A stretch of 64,000 nt of DNA from Pseudomonadota bacterium. Its GTDB lineage: Bacteria; Pseudomonadota; Alphaproteobacteria; Rhizobiales; Hyphomicrobiaceae. The notes beneath the pieces are model-generated. The model did not search any database and was not told where the DNA came from. It saw only the letters and a list, made by a program, of their open reading frames with translations. Location: NCBI GenBank assembly GCA_023412805.1, contig JAEZRM010000064.1, positions 62,001 through 126,000 of the forward strand, given 5' to 3'. Position numbers and translations under genes: made by a program. Below are positions 52,425-63,037 of the stretch, piece after piece. Within the stretch, counting starts at the first letter, position 1. The number at the start of each line of letters is the position of its first letter.

Positions 52425-54806
52425 TCAGAACCTGACACTGAGCTTGGCGCTGCCGGCGTGGAGAGTGGTGGTGTCGCCGAACTGGCCGTCGTATTGCAGG
52501 CGCAGGGCGATGCCGTCGACGGAGAACACGTCGAGGCCGATGCCAATATCGGCGACGGTCTTGTCGAGTTTGGAGACAATGGCGAAGCCGGGCGCGCCGA
52601 TCGGCGCACCGACAAAGTTCGCCGTCGTGACGAAGGTGTCGGTATCACGAAACGTGGCGCCGGCCTTGATGAAGCCGCGGACGACTGTGCCATCGGCCAT
52701 ACGGTGCTCGGCGCCGAGTTCCAGCGAAGGCGAGGCCGACAGCACGGTGTAGTCGCTCGCCTCGACATGTAGTGCGATGCCGCCGGCGCCTGTCTCCGAA
52801 TAGGCGTCACGCGACAGGTAGTTGGCGGCAAGATCGACCTGGGGCTTCAGGTAGAAGGCACCGCTGCTCATGAGATAGGCGGCCGTCAACTGCGAGCTGA
52901 CGAAATCCATGTCAGTGCTCGATGTCGCGGTGGATGCGAAGCCGCCGAACGCGACGTTGCGTCGGTTGTCCTGCCATCCCCAGCCACCGGTGACGGACGC
53001 CGCGAACAGCCACGGCCCCGGCGTGTATTTGACGACACCTCCGAGATAGACGCGATCGCCGGTCGACGTAGCATTGGCGTTGGATGACAGGTCGATGTTC
53101 TGATAGCCGATGCCGCCGCCGAGCCGCCAATCGGGTGCGACCTTGAACTGCGCGCCGGCTGAATAGAACAGTGACGTCTCGTGGAAGCCGGCCTCGCCGC
53201 GTCCGTCACTCTCGAAGCGGCGTGCGCTGAAGCGAGCCCACAGGCACTGATCCTCTTTGATGAAACGCGTGGGGTCAGCTTCATCGCCGGCCATGCGGCA
53301 GGAAAGAAGCTGCTGGCCGAACGTGGCGCCTGTACTCATGGCGGTCGAGAACGCGCCGGCATCACCAGTCGGAGAGAGCTGGTTCAAGGCATCGATGAGC
53401 GTAGAATTGCCCACGAGGTGCATCAGGGGCGGCATGAAACCGAGCGTGGCGCCGCCGCCGGCATAGATGCTGTTGAGAGCACCGCTAACACTGCGTTGAT
53501 TGGGCGTCAGCTTCGACGCGCCATGTCCCAAAAAGTCGATGGTTGCGACAAGATCCAGCGTGTTGGCGTCGGGCTTCTCGAGTGCATAGCTGATGATGGC
53601 CGTGCCCGGCACGGTGATGCCGTTGTCAGTAATGCCGCCCGTAGCGGTGATGACGTTTTCAAAGGTCTTGCTGAGACCCGGCGCGGTCGGGAAGTTCAGC
53701 GGTGTGACGACGAGTGTACCGTTAAGTGCAGCGTTGCCCGAGATGGGGAGACGATCGGAGGTGCCAGTAGCCCAGTCGGCGCGGATGGCGAGCGAGCCGG
53801 TCGCAGATTGCGTAAAGCTGCCGGTGAGTGCGGTCGTAGTGATCGGCGCCGACACTGATGTGGGGCCAATATCGAACTTGCCGTGGTTGAGGAAAGTCAG
53901 GGCGCCGCCACTGCCGAGCGCACCACCGGGTGATTGCACAAACAATCCACCCGCCTCGTTCGTGAAGGTGCCGCCGCTCAGCGCGCCGGAGTTGGCGAAC
54001 GTGCCCGAATTGGAGAATCTGCTGCCACTGGTTTGGATGATTGTCCCAGTGGCGGTGTTTGTGAACGTGCCCGCGTCGATGGTCACTGTCCCGAGGTGGG
54101 AGAGCCCGTTGTAGAAGACGCCTGTATTCGTGAACGTGCCGCCATTGATGGTCACGGCGTTGGGGGCGGAGTTGTAGTAGGACGAGTAGTACCCGTTGTA
54201 GAAAGTACCTGAATTCGTGAAGGCGCCGCCAGCGTTTACGGTGACCGTGCTGGGAGGTTGGCTGTAGTAATAATAGTAGTCATGGTACCCGTTATAGAAC
54301 GTGCCCGCGTTTGTGAAGGTGCCTGCGTCGATGGTGACCACGCCCTGGCCGCCGTAATAGTATCCGTTGTGGAAGGTTCCCGTGTTCGTAAAGGTGCCGC
54401 CGTTGACGACTACCTTGCCGATGGCGTCGTAACCGTTGATAAAGGAGCCTGAGTTCAAGAAGGTGCCGCCATCGTTGACGACGAGCGTGCCCTCAGCAAA
54501 GGCGCCGTTGTAGAAGGTGCCGGAATTCGTGAAGGTGCCCCCGGAGTTGATGTTCGTCGTGCCGGCGTAGTTGTAGGCGTTGACGAATATCCACCCGGAC
54601 CAGACTATTACGCTGGAGCTGACAGTCACGTCTCCTGGAGCGTAGTAACCGTTATAAAAATCGTACAACGTCGTCGGTGTTGAAAATTCGCAGACGGTGT
54701 CGTTTGGCTGAACGCAATTGGCTTCAGCAGTGTCCGGAGCCGTAAGTGCCACCGTGCAGCTAGCCAACAACCCGACTATCCGCGACCAAGATCTGTAGTT
54801 CAGCAT
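52425..54806 (-). CDS. Autotransporter with Tyr-rich tandem-repeat passenger
   Basis: A 793-residue type V secretion protein. Its signal peptide (MLNYRSWSRIVGLLASCTVAL, cleavage near residue 30) precedes a passenger and a C-terminal beta-barrel domain of about 250 residues ending in Phe (LSVRF), as outer-membrane proteins do. The passenger carries about seven repeats of GGTFTNSGTFYNG type spaced 23-32 residues apart, with Tyr-rich loops (DYYYYYSQPP, YYSSYYN). These should form a beta-solenoid displayed on the surface, perhaps for adhesion or aggregation (inference). ATG 54806 is chosen over an upstream TTG. Confidence 0.88.
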   Translation of the reverse strand: MLNYRSWSRIVGLLASCTVALTAPDTAEANCVQPNDTVCEFSTPTTLYDFYNGYYAPGDVTVSSSVIVWSGWIFVNAYNYAGTTNINSGGTFTNSGTFYNGAFAEGTLVVNDGGTFLNSGSFINGYDAIGKVVVNGGTFTNTGTFHNGYYYGGQGVVTIDAGTFTNAGTFYNGYHDYYYYYSQPPSTVTVNAGGAFTNSGTFYNGYYSSYYNSAPNAVTINGGTFTNTGVFYNGLSHLGTVTIDAGTFTNTATGTIIQTSGSRFSNSGTFANSGALSGGTFTNEAGGLFVQSPGGALGSGGALTFLNHGKFDIGPTSVSAPITTTALTGSFTQSATGSLAIRADWATGTSDRLPISGNAALNGTLVVTPLNFPTAPGLSKTFENVITATGGITDNGITVPGTAIISYALEKPDANTLDLVATIDFLGHGASKLTPNQRSVSGALNSIYAGGGATLGFMPPLMHLVGNSTLIDALNQLSPTGDAGAFSTAMSTGATFGQQLLSCRMAGDEADPTRFIKEDQCLWARFSARRFESDGRGEAGFHETSLFYSAGAQFKVAPDWRLGGGIGYQNIDLSSNANATSTGDRVYLGGVVKYTPGPWLFAASVTGGWGWQDNRRNVAFGGFASTATSSTDMDFVSSQLTAAYLMSSGAFYLKPQVDLAANYLSRDAYSETGAGGIALHVEASDYTVLSASPSLELGAEHRMADGTVVRGFIKAGATFRDTDTFVTTANFVGAPIGAPGFAIVSKLDKTVADIGIGLDVFSVDGIALRLQYDGQFGDTTTLHAGSAKLSVRF
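54057..54542 (-). repeat. Tandem repeats within the autotransporter passenger
   Basis: Seven diverged copies of a unit encoding [GA]GTFTN[ST]GTFYNG plus a variable linker of 10-19 residues. In the mature numbering of the 793-residue protein they start near residues 89, 113, 136, 161, 193, 222 and 245. Linkers 3-5 are Tyr-rich. Unit length varies in whole codons, consistent with duplication and drift of a beta-solenoid coil. Confidence 0.8.
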
Positions 54807-55015
54807 TGCGGCGTCCAGCGAATAACAATTTGGCTTCAGCTCAGATTGCAACGCGGACTAGCAGAAGCATCTCTACTGCTGCGCCCCATTACTGACGTAT
54901 TTGGGTTGCTCGAACTCAGTACTGATTCGCGTTCATTGAACACCAATCTGCGCGGGAGCCCGAGGCCATCTGCCCACGAGGGTTGAAGGCAATGTTGTCT
55001 GGCGCCGATCTCAAT

Positions 55016-55051
55016 GAAAAACCCCCTATCCCTCGCGTTGAGGGATAGGGG
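55016..55051 (-). terminator. Rho-independent terminator of clpB
   Basis: Perfect 12-bp arms at 55023-55034 (cccctatccctc) and 55040-55051 (gagggatagggg) with a 5-base loop. Read on the minus strand the stem is followed by a run of T (complement of aaaaa at 55017-55021). It lies about 35 bases after the clpB stop. Confidence 0.85.
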
Positions 55052-55085
55052 CAGCAAGCCTCGCAGCGTGAACGCTTAGCTTCGC

Positions 55086-57686
<2,601 letters not shown>

Positions 57687-57800
57687 TCGTCCTCCTCCTC
57701 GGCACGCTTCACCGCCCCCTGGAGGCTCGGTCGTAAGCGCCGTCATCGAAAGAATGGGTAAGCAAACGTGCTACGGCCCAAGTTCGGCGCCGCTCTCCTC

Positions 57801-57808
57801 ATATGGGG
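57801..57808 (-). promoter_or_regulatory. Possible RpoH -10 element of clpB
   Basis: On the minus strand this reads CCCCATAT, a full match to the sigma-32 -10 consensus CCCCATnT, 115 bases upstream of the clpB start. The matching -35 is poor (CTTTTC at the right distance instead of CTTGAA), so the call is tentative. Confidence 0.35.
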
Positions 57809-57885
57809 TTAATCCGGCGGCCGAAAAGGGGCGTTCAGCGAAAGAGTTGCAACCCATTCACTGGCGTGGGGCGAAGCCTGCTGCG

Positions 57886-57914
57886 GTTGAACGGCCGGTG
57901 CCATACCCTCATAT
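57886..57914 (+). promoter_or_regulatory. Candidate RpoH (heat shock) promoter for the basic protein gene
   Basis: GTTGAA (57886-57891), 15 bases, then CCTCATAT (57907-57914), close to the sigma-32 consensus CTTGAA-N13-15-CCCCATnT. It lies 75 bases before the ATG at 57990. Confidence 0.4.
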
Positions 57915-57989
57915 ACCCATATGGGCGACAAGCCCTTTTGAGATGGAGCAATCGAACCCCTCGGCAAAGGGGGATTTAGGGAGGAAATC

Positions 57990-58529
57990 ATGGCCGTGCG
58001 TATGCGCGATGAAGTCCGCGCACTCAGTGACGACGAACTCGAGCTGGTCGTTAAAACCCATATCCCGCTGGTGTTGGATCTCTCGGATTCCGAACTCCGC
58101 GACCTCACCAAGCAGGTCCGTGAGAAGCGCAAGCGGGCGCGCGACTTGGCAAATCGACAGAGGCGCGAAATGCGGGGCAAGGCTGAACGGCCGGGGACCG
58201 CTCCCGCGCGAGAGAATGCCGGTACAAAGCACAAGGCGGCCGTGCTGGCCGGAGCGCTAAAGCGTCTCAACAATGAGAAGGAGCGCCGCGAACGGCACTC
58301 GGGGCGCCCTGAGCAAGTGCGTATCGCCAAGAAGGCCATGCAACTGAAGCGCGCTAGCGGCAAGGGCCATAGCGGGCCGAGCTACAGAACAGCATCCAAG
58401 GGTATGCATAACGTCGAGAACGAGAAACCCGAGCGTTTGCTCCATCCCATGGAGATCGGGCGGGTATCCCAGTTCGTGAAAGATGCGCAGGCGAAGCGCG
58501 ATTCGCAGCGCGCTGAGGCTGGGCAGTAG
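57990..58529 (+). CDS. Basic helical protein of unknown function, divergent from clpB
   Basis: A 179-residue, strongly Lys/Arg-rich cytoplasmic protein without signal or membrane segment. The N-terminal part is helical (LSDDELELVVKTHIPLVLDL, SELRDLTKQVREKRKRARDL). A disordered basic stretch (GKAERPGTAPARENAGTKHK) and a second helical region (ALKRLNNEKERRERHSGRPEQ) follow. Composition suggests nucleic-acid or ribosome binding (inference). The start is supported by gggagg 6 nt upstream. A heat-shock-like promoter precedes it and clpB lies divergently, so a stress role is possible. Confidence 0.78.
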   Translation: MAVRMRDEVRALSDDELELVVKTHIPLVLDLSDSELRDLTKQVREKRKRARDLANRQRREMRGKAERPGTAPARENAGTKHKAAVLAGALKRLNNEKERRERHSGRPEQVRIAKKAMQLKRASGKGHSGPSYRTASKGMHNVENEKPERLLHPMEIGRVSQFVKDAQAKRDSQRAEAGQ

Positions 58530-58884
58530 TATTGTGGGTTGAGGGCTCCGCTGATCTGCCGTGCAGAAGTTGTGCGGAGCCTGATCGGCCCTCTCTTACC
58601 CCTGATGCAGGCTCGCCACAGGACGCCTGCGTCTTGGGCGACATCGTTGGCCTCTAGTAGGGCAAAACCAGGCTTCGGGCGGCGGCCCTGGAGTGCTCAC
58701 TGAACGAGCTTGACAGATCGTCGTCCGGCACGGCGCAGGTGTTCGGCGGCCGCTCGATGCCCCAAAACTGCCGCAAATTTAAGGGGCTGAGCGGGGATCA
58801 CCTCGTTCAATTTGTGCAGCCGATCCCGATCCGCGATTTGCCGTCATCCGGCTGACGCACAGCTTCTCCACCGGATGTACAGAC

Positions 58885-58900
58885 ACACTAGATGTAGTGG
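58885..58900. promoter_or_regulatory. NrdR box 1
   Basis: acaCtAgATgTaGtgg matches the NrdR-box consensus acaCwAtATaTwGtgt at 13 of 16 positions and is a near-palindrome. NrdR is the dATP/ATP-sensing repressor of ribonucleotide reductase genes. The site is 354 bases upstream of the nrdJ ATG. Confidence 0.6.
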
Positions 58901-58916
58901 CGAGGCGCATCGGCAA

Positions 58917-58932
58917 CCCCAATAGATCGTGA
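58917..58932. promoter_or_regulatory. NrdR box 2
   Basis: ccccAAtAgaTcGtga matches about 11 of 16 consensus positions. It starts exactly 32 bases after box 1, that is, three helical turns. Paired NrdR boxes at this spacing are the normal arrangement in nrd promoters, so the pair is stronger evidence than either box alone. Confidence 0.5.
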
Positions 58933-59254
58933 CGAAGCTGCTCGAATCATCGACATTGATGACAGCTGATGCGGCGCCCGGATGCGGGGCCCTTCGGCGG
59001 GGGAAATGAGGGGCCCGCGCTTCGCGGGGTACGACGAGTTTCCAAATTGTGAGCGTGAAAAGCGCGCGAGTCGATGACTTGCAGCGGTCGGTAGCCTTGT
59101 GCCTGTTGCGTTGAAGTGCGTGGGATCGTCCGGCCATGGGGGCATGGCTTGGGCAGAGGGACATCTGAAACAATCGCACTGCCGTGACGCTACCAGGTTT
59201 TGTAGCGCGTACCTTTGTCGGCTCCGCAGTGCCCAAAAACGAGCAGCAGGGCAC

Positions 59255-62200
59255 ATGAAAATCGCACGCGCCTTTACGGAAGCCGGCAAGTCTCCCTACG
59301 AGCGCATTACCTTCCGTAAGGCCACCTCCGAGATCAAGAACCCCGACGGTTCGATCGTTTTCCGTCTCGCCGAATTCAGCGTGCCCGAGCATTGGAGCCA
59401 GGTCGCCGCCGACATCCTGGCGCAGAAGTATTTCCGCAAGGCCGGCGTTCCGAAGAAGCTGCGCAAGGTCGAGGAGAGCACCGTTCCCTCATGGCTGTGG
59501 CGGTCCGTCCCCGATGAGCGCGCGCTTGCCGATCTTCCCGAGAACGAGCGCACGAGCGGCGAGACCGACGCCCGCCAGGTCTTCGAGCGCCTTGCCGGTA
59601 CCTGGACCTACTGGGGGTGGAAGGGCGGCTACTTCACCACCGAGGAGGACGCGCGCGCGTTCTTCGACGAGCATTGCTTCATGTTGGCGAACCAGATGGG
59701 TGCGCCGAACAGCCCGCAGTGGTTCAACACCGGCCTGCACTGGGCCTATGGCATCGATGGTCCCGGCCAGGGCCACTTCTATGTCGACTGGCAGACGGGA
59801 CAGCTCACGCAGTCGACCTCGGCCTATGAGCATCCACAGCCGCACGCGTGCTTCATCCAGTCCGTCGAGGACGATCTCGTCAACGAGAACGGCATCATGG
59901 ACCTCTGGGTGCGCGAGGCGCGCCTGTTCAAGTACGGTTCGGGCACGGGTTCGAACTTCTCGCTCCTGCGCGCCGAGAGCGAGCGCCTTTCCGGCGGCGG
60001 CAAGTCCTCCGGTCTCATGAGCTTCCTCAAGATCGGCGATCGCGCGGCTGGCGCCATCAAGTCTGGCGGCACGACGCGCCGCGCGGCGAAGATGGTCGTC
60101 GTCGACGTCGATCATCCCGACATTGAAGCCTACATCGACTGGAAGGTGCAGGAAGAGCAGAAGGTCGCGGCGCTCGTGACCGGCTCCAAGATCTGCCAGA
60201 AGCGCCTCAAGGCCGTCATGGCCGCTTGCGTGAACTGCGAAGCCGACGGCGATGCCTGCTTCGACCCACTGAAGAACCCCGCCCTCAAACGCGCCATCAA
60301 GGACGCCAAGCGCGATTCCGTGCCGCAGAACTACATTCTGCGCGTCATCCAGTTCGCGCGCCAGGGCTACAAGGATCTCGACTTCGCGACCTACGACACC
60401 GATTGGGATTCCGAGGCCTACCTGACCGTCTCCGGCCAGAACTCGAACAACTCCGTGCGCGTGACGGACGAGTTCCTCAATGCCGTGGAAGACGACAAGG
60501 ACTGGGCGCTGACGGCACGTCTCACGAATAAAGTCATGAAGACGGTCAAGGCGCGCGATCTTTGGGAAAAGATCGGTTACGCCGCGTGGGCGTCGGCCGA
60601 TCCCGGCATCCAATACCACACGACCATCAACGACTGGCACACGTGCCCGAGCTCCGGCCCGATCCGCGCATCGAACCCATGCTCGGAGTACATGTTCCTC
60701 GACGATACGGCGTGCAACCTCGCATCGCTGAACCTTATGCGCTTCCGCAAGGAAGACGGCTCGTTCGACGTTGCGGCCTATGAGCATTGCTGCCGCCTCT
60801 GGACAGTCGTGCTCGAAATCTCGGTGATGATGGCGCAGTTTCCCTCGCGCCAGATCGCGGAGCTTTCCTATCGCTATCGCACGCTCGGTCTCGGCTTCGC
60901 CAACATCGGCGGCCTGCTCATGGCCTCGGGCATTCCTTACGACAGCGCGCAGGGACGCGCGATCTGCGGTGCGATCTCGGCCATCATGACCGGCGTCGCC
61001 TATTCGACGAGCGCCGAGATGGCGTCGGAACTCGGCCCCTTCCCGGGCTTCGGGCCGAATGCGGGCGATATGCTGCGCGTCGTCCGCAATCATCGCCGTG
61101 CGGCGCACGGTGCGGCGGGCGGCTATGAGCAGCTCAATACCGATCCCGTGCCGCTCGACCATGCGGCGCTCAAGGAGACGGCGCTTTCGGCGGCGGCGCG
61201 CCGCGCCTGGGATCGCGCGCTGGAACTCGGTGAGCAGCACGGCTATCGCAATGCGCAGGCGACGGTGGTTGCGCCGACCGGCACGATCGGCCTCGTCATG
61301 GACTGCGATACGACGGGCATCGAGCCGGACTTCGCGCTCGTGAAGTTCAAGAAGCTCGCAGGTGGTGGTTACTTCAAGATCATCAATCAGTCCGTTCCTG
61401 AGGCGCTGCGCACGCTCGGCTATCCCGAGGCCGAGATCGCGGAGATCGAGGCGTATGCTGTCGGCCACGGCTCGCTCAAGCAGGCACCGGGCATCAACCA
61501 CACGACGCTGCGCACGAAGGGTTTCACCGACGAAGCGCTGGCGACGGTCGAAGGTGCACTCAAGACGGCGTTCGACATCAAGTTCGTCTTCAACCGCTTC
61601 ACGCTCGGCGAGGATTTCCTCAAGACATCGCTGAAAGTGCCGGCGGAAAAGCTGCTCGAACCGACGTTCGACCTGCTCACCTTCCTCGGCTTCACGAAGA
61701 AGGACATCGACGCCGCGAACAACCACGTGTGCGGTACGATGACGGTCGAAGGAGCACCGTTCCTGAAGGCGGAGCATCTGGCGGTGTTCGATTGCGCCAA
61801 TCCGTGCGGCCGCACGGGCAAGCGCTTCCTCTCGGTCGAGAGCCACATCCGCATGATGGCGGCGAGCCAGCCCTTCATCTCGGGCGCGATCTCGAAGACC
61901 ATCAACATGCCGAACGATGCGACGGTCGAGGACTGCAAGGAGTCCTACAAGCTGTCGTGGAAGCTGGCGCTCAAGGCCAACGCTCTCTATCGCGATGGCT
62001 CCAAGCTCTCGCAGCCGCTGAACTCGCAGATCCTCGCGGATGATCCCGAGGAAGCCGAGGAAGTGGCCGCGGAAATGGCATCGGACAAGCCCGCGCAGCA
62101 GCGTGCGGCGGTTGCGGCCGAGCGCATTGTCGAGCGGATCATCGAGCGGGCACGTGATCGCGAGAAGCTGCCCGGCCGCCGCAAGGGCTACACGCAGAAG

Positions 62201-62974
62201 GCCTCGGTCGGTGGGCACAAAGTCTACCTCCGCACGGGTGAGTACAACGACGGCCGTCTCGGCGAGATCTTCATCGACATGCACAAGGAAGGCGCCGCCT
62301 TCCGCAGCTTGATGAACAATTTCGCCATCGCGATCTCGCTCGGCCTGCAGTACGGCGTGCCGCTCGACGAGTACGTGGATGCCTTCACGTTCACGCGCTT
62401 CGAGCCGGCCGGTCTCGTGCAGGGCAACGAGGCCATCAAGAACGCGACCTCGATCCTCGACTACATCTTCCGCGAGCTGGCCGTGTCGTACCTCGAGCGT
62501 CATGACCTCGCGCATGTCGATCCGACGCAGATCGTCGGCGCGACGGGCCTTGGTTCGCAAGATACGTCGGAGGAAGAGGATGACGAGGCGCCTGTCGCCC
62601 CGCCGCCCGCGCGTTTCGTCAGCAAGGGTCTGCTGCGCGGCGTGCAGGTGCCGAACGTGACCACCATGGTGCGGTCGAGCGCGCCGGCCGCGTCAGTCGG
62701 CTCCATGCAGAAGGATGTCGCGACGGCGTTTGCTGGCGGTGGCGCCACGGCGCTCTATCAGCAGCGCACGGTCGAGACGGTGACGCACGTCACGGAAGGC
62801 TCGCTCGCGCTCAAGGTCGAGCCGGAGGTCATGTCCACCGCCGACCGCCGCACCGAAGCGCGCCTGCGCGGCTACGAGGGTGAGGACTGCCGCGAGTGCG
62901 GAAACTTCACGCTCGTCCGGAACGGCACCTGCCTCAAGTGCGACACTTGCGGCGGGACGAGTGGGTGCAGTTGA
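59255..62974 (+). CDS. nrdJ: Coenzyme-B12-dependent (class II) ribonucleotide reductase
   Basis: A 1239-residue adenosylcobalamin-dependent reductase that makes deoxyribonucleotides without needing oxygen. It has the long alphaproteobacterial form: SPQWFNTGLHWAYG, KYGSGTGSNFSLLR, the substrate/active-site region SNPCSEYMFLDDTACNLASLNL, PTGTIGLVMDCDTTGIEPD, and a C-terminal Cys-rich zinc-finger tail (CRECGNFTLVRNGTCLKCDTCGG) that carries reducing equivalents. ATG 59255 begins MKIARAFTEAGKSPYE; the frame is open to 59099 but without family character. Twin NrdR-like boxes lie far upstream and a terminator follows. Confidence 0.96.
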   Translation: MKIARAFTEAGKSPYERITFRKATSEIKNPDGSIVFRLAEFSVPEHWSQVAADILAQKYFRKAGVPKKLRKVEESTVPSWLWRSVPDERALADLPENERTSGETDARQVFERLAGTWTYWGWKGGYFTTEEDARAFFDEHCFMLANQMGAPNSPQWFNTGLHWAYGIDGPGQGHFYVDWQTGQLTQSTSAYEHPQPHACFIQSVEDDLVNENGIMDLWVREARLFKYGSGTGSNFSLLRAESERLSGGGKSSGLMSFLKIGDRAAGAIKSGGTTRRAAKMVVVDVDHPDIEAYIDWKVQEEQKVAALVTGSKICQKRLKAVMAACVNCEADGDACFDPLKNPALKRAIKDAKRDSVPQNYILRVIQFARQGYKDLDFATYDTDWDSEAYLTVSGQNSNNSVRVTDEFLNAVEDDKDWALTARLTNKVMKTVKARDLWEKIGYAAWASADPGIQYHTTINDWHTCPSSGPIRASNPCSEYMFLDDTACNLASLNLMRFRKEDGSFDVAAYEHCCRLWTVVLEISVMMAQFPSRQIAELSYRYRTLGLGFANIGGLLMASGIPYDSAQGRAICGAISAIMTGVAYSTSAEMASELGPFPGFGPNAGDMLRVVRNHRRAAHGAAGGYEQLNTDPVPLDHAALKETALSAAARRAWDRALELGEQHGYRNAQATVVAPTGTIGLVMDCDTTGIEPDFALVKFKKLAGGGYFKIINQSVPEALRTLGYPEAEIAEIEAYAVGHGSLKQAPGINHTTLRTKGFTDEALATVEGALKTAFDIKFVFNRFTLGEDFLKTSLKVPAEKLLEPTFDLLTFLGFTKKDIDAANNHVCGTMTVEGAPFLKAEHLAVFDCANPCGRTGKRFLSVESHIRMMAASQPFISGAISKTINMPNDATVEDCKESYKLSWKLALKANALYRDGSKLSQPLNSQILADDPEEAEEVAAEMASDKPAQQRAAVAAERIVERIIERARDREKLPGRRKGYTQKASVGGHKVYLRTGEYNDGRLGEIFIDMHKEGAAFRSLMNNFAIAISLGLQYGVPLDEYVDAFTFTRFEPAGLVQGNEAIKNATSILDYIFRELAVSYLERHDLAHVDPTQIVGATGLGSQDTSEEEDDEAPVAPPPARFVSKGLLRGVQVPNVTTMVRSSAPAASVGSMQKDVATAFAGGGATALYQQRTVETVTHVTEGSLALKVEPEVMSTADRRTEARLRGYEGEDCRECGNFTLVRNGTCLKCDTCGGTSGCS

Positions 62975-63001
62975 GGCTCTAGTCTCTGATTGGATTGATA
63001 G

Positions 63002-63037
63002 GGACGGTTGCTAAGAAAGCAGCCGTCCTTATTTATT
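63002..63037 (+). terminator. Rho-independent terminator of nrdJ
   Basis: Arms ggacggttgct (63002-63012) and agcagccgtcc (63018-63028) pair over 11 bases with one G-U, the loop is aagaa, and ttatttatt follows. It lies about 28 bases after the nrdJ stop and overlaps the end of the convergent gene. Confidence 0.85.

Larger units (their letters stand above)
57687..57989. other. Divergent promoter region between clpB and the basic protein gene
   Basis: About 300 bases without a gene. It contains a heat-shock-like promoter for the rightward gene and a CCCCATAT element for clpB, both listed separately, plus the 10-bp palindrome cccatatggg at 57916-57925. Confidence 0.5.
58530..59254. other. Long intergenic region upstream of nrdJ
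   Basis: About 725 bases. It contains a pair of NrdR-like boxes near 58885-58932. The last 320 bases would be an unusually long nrdJ leader with GC-rich hairpins such as cccgcg (59014-59019) and cgcggg (59023-59028). I looked for a cobalamin riboswitch (conserved GCCACTG box and GCAACTG core) and did not find one. No protein-coding gene is convincing here. Confidence 0.6.

Noticed and set aside
54057..54542. Repeat array that might be a CRISPR or minisatellite
   Set aside because: Units vary in length and sequence, stay in one reading frame and encode a regular protein repeat.
58530..58860. Possible transposase or gene remnant downstream of the basic protein gene
   Set aside because: Short open stretches on both strands give no recognisable protein, and no flanking inverted repeats are seen.
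58933..59254. Cobalamin riboswitch in the nrdJ leader
   Set aside because: The conserved B12 box (GCCACTG) and GCAACTG core are absent. Only unspecific GC-rich hairpins are visible.
59489..62560. 1023-codon minus-strand open frame opposite nrdJ
   Set aside because: Same reason: an antisense shadow of strong codon bias. NrdJ motifs are complete on the plus strand.
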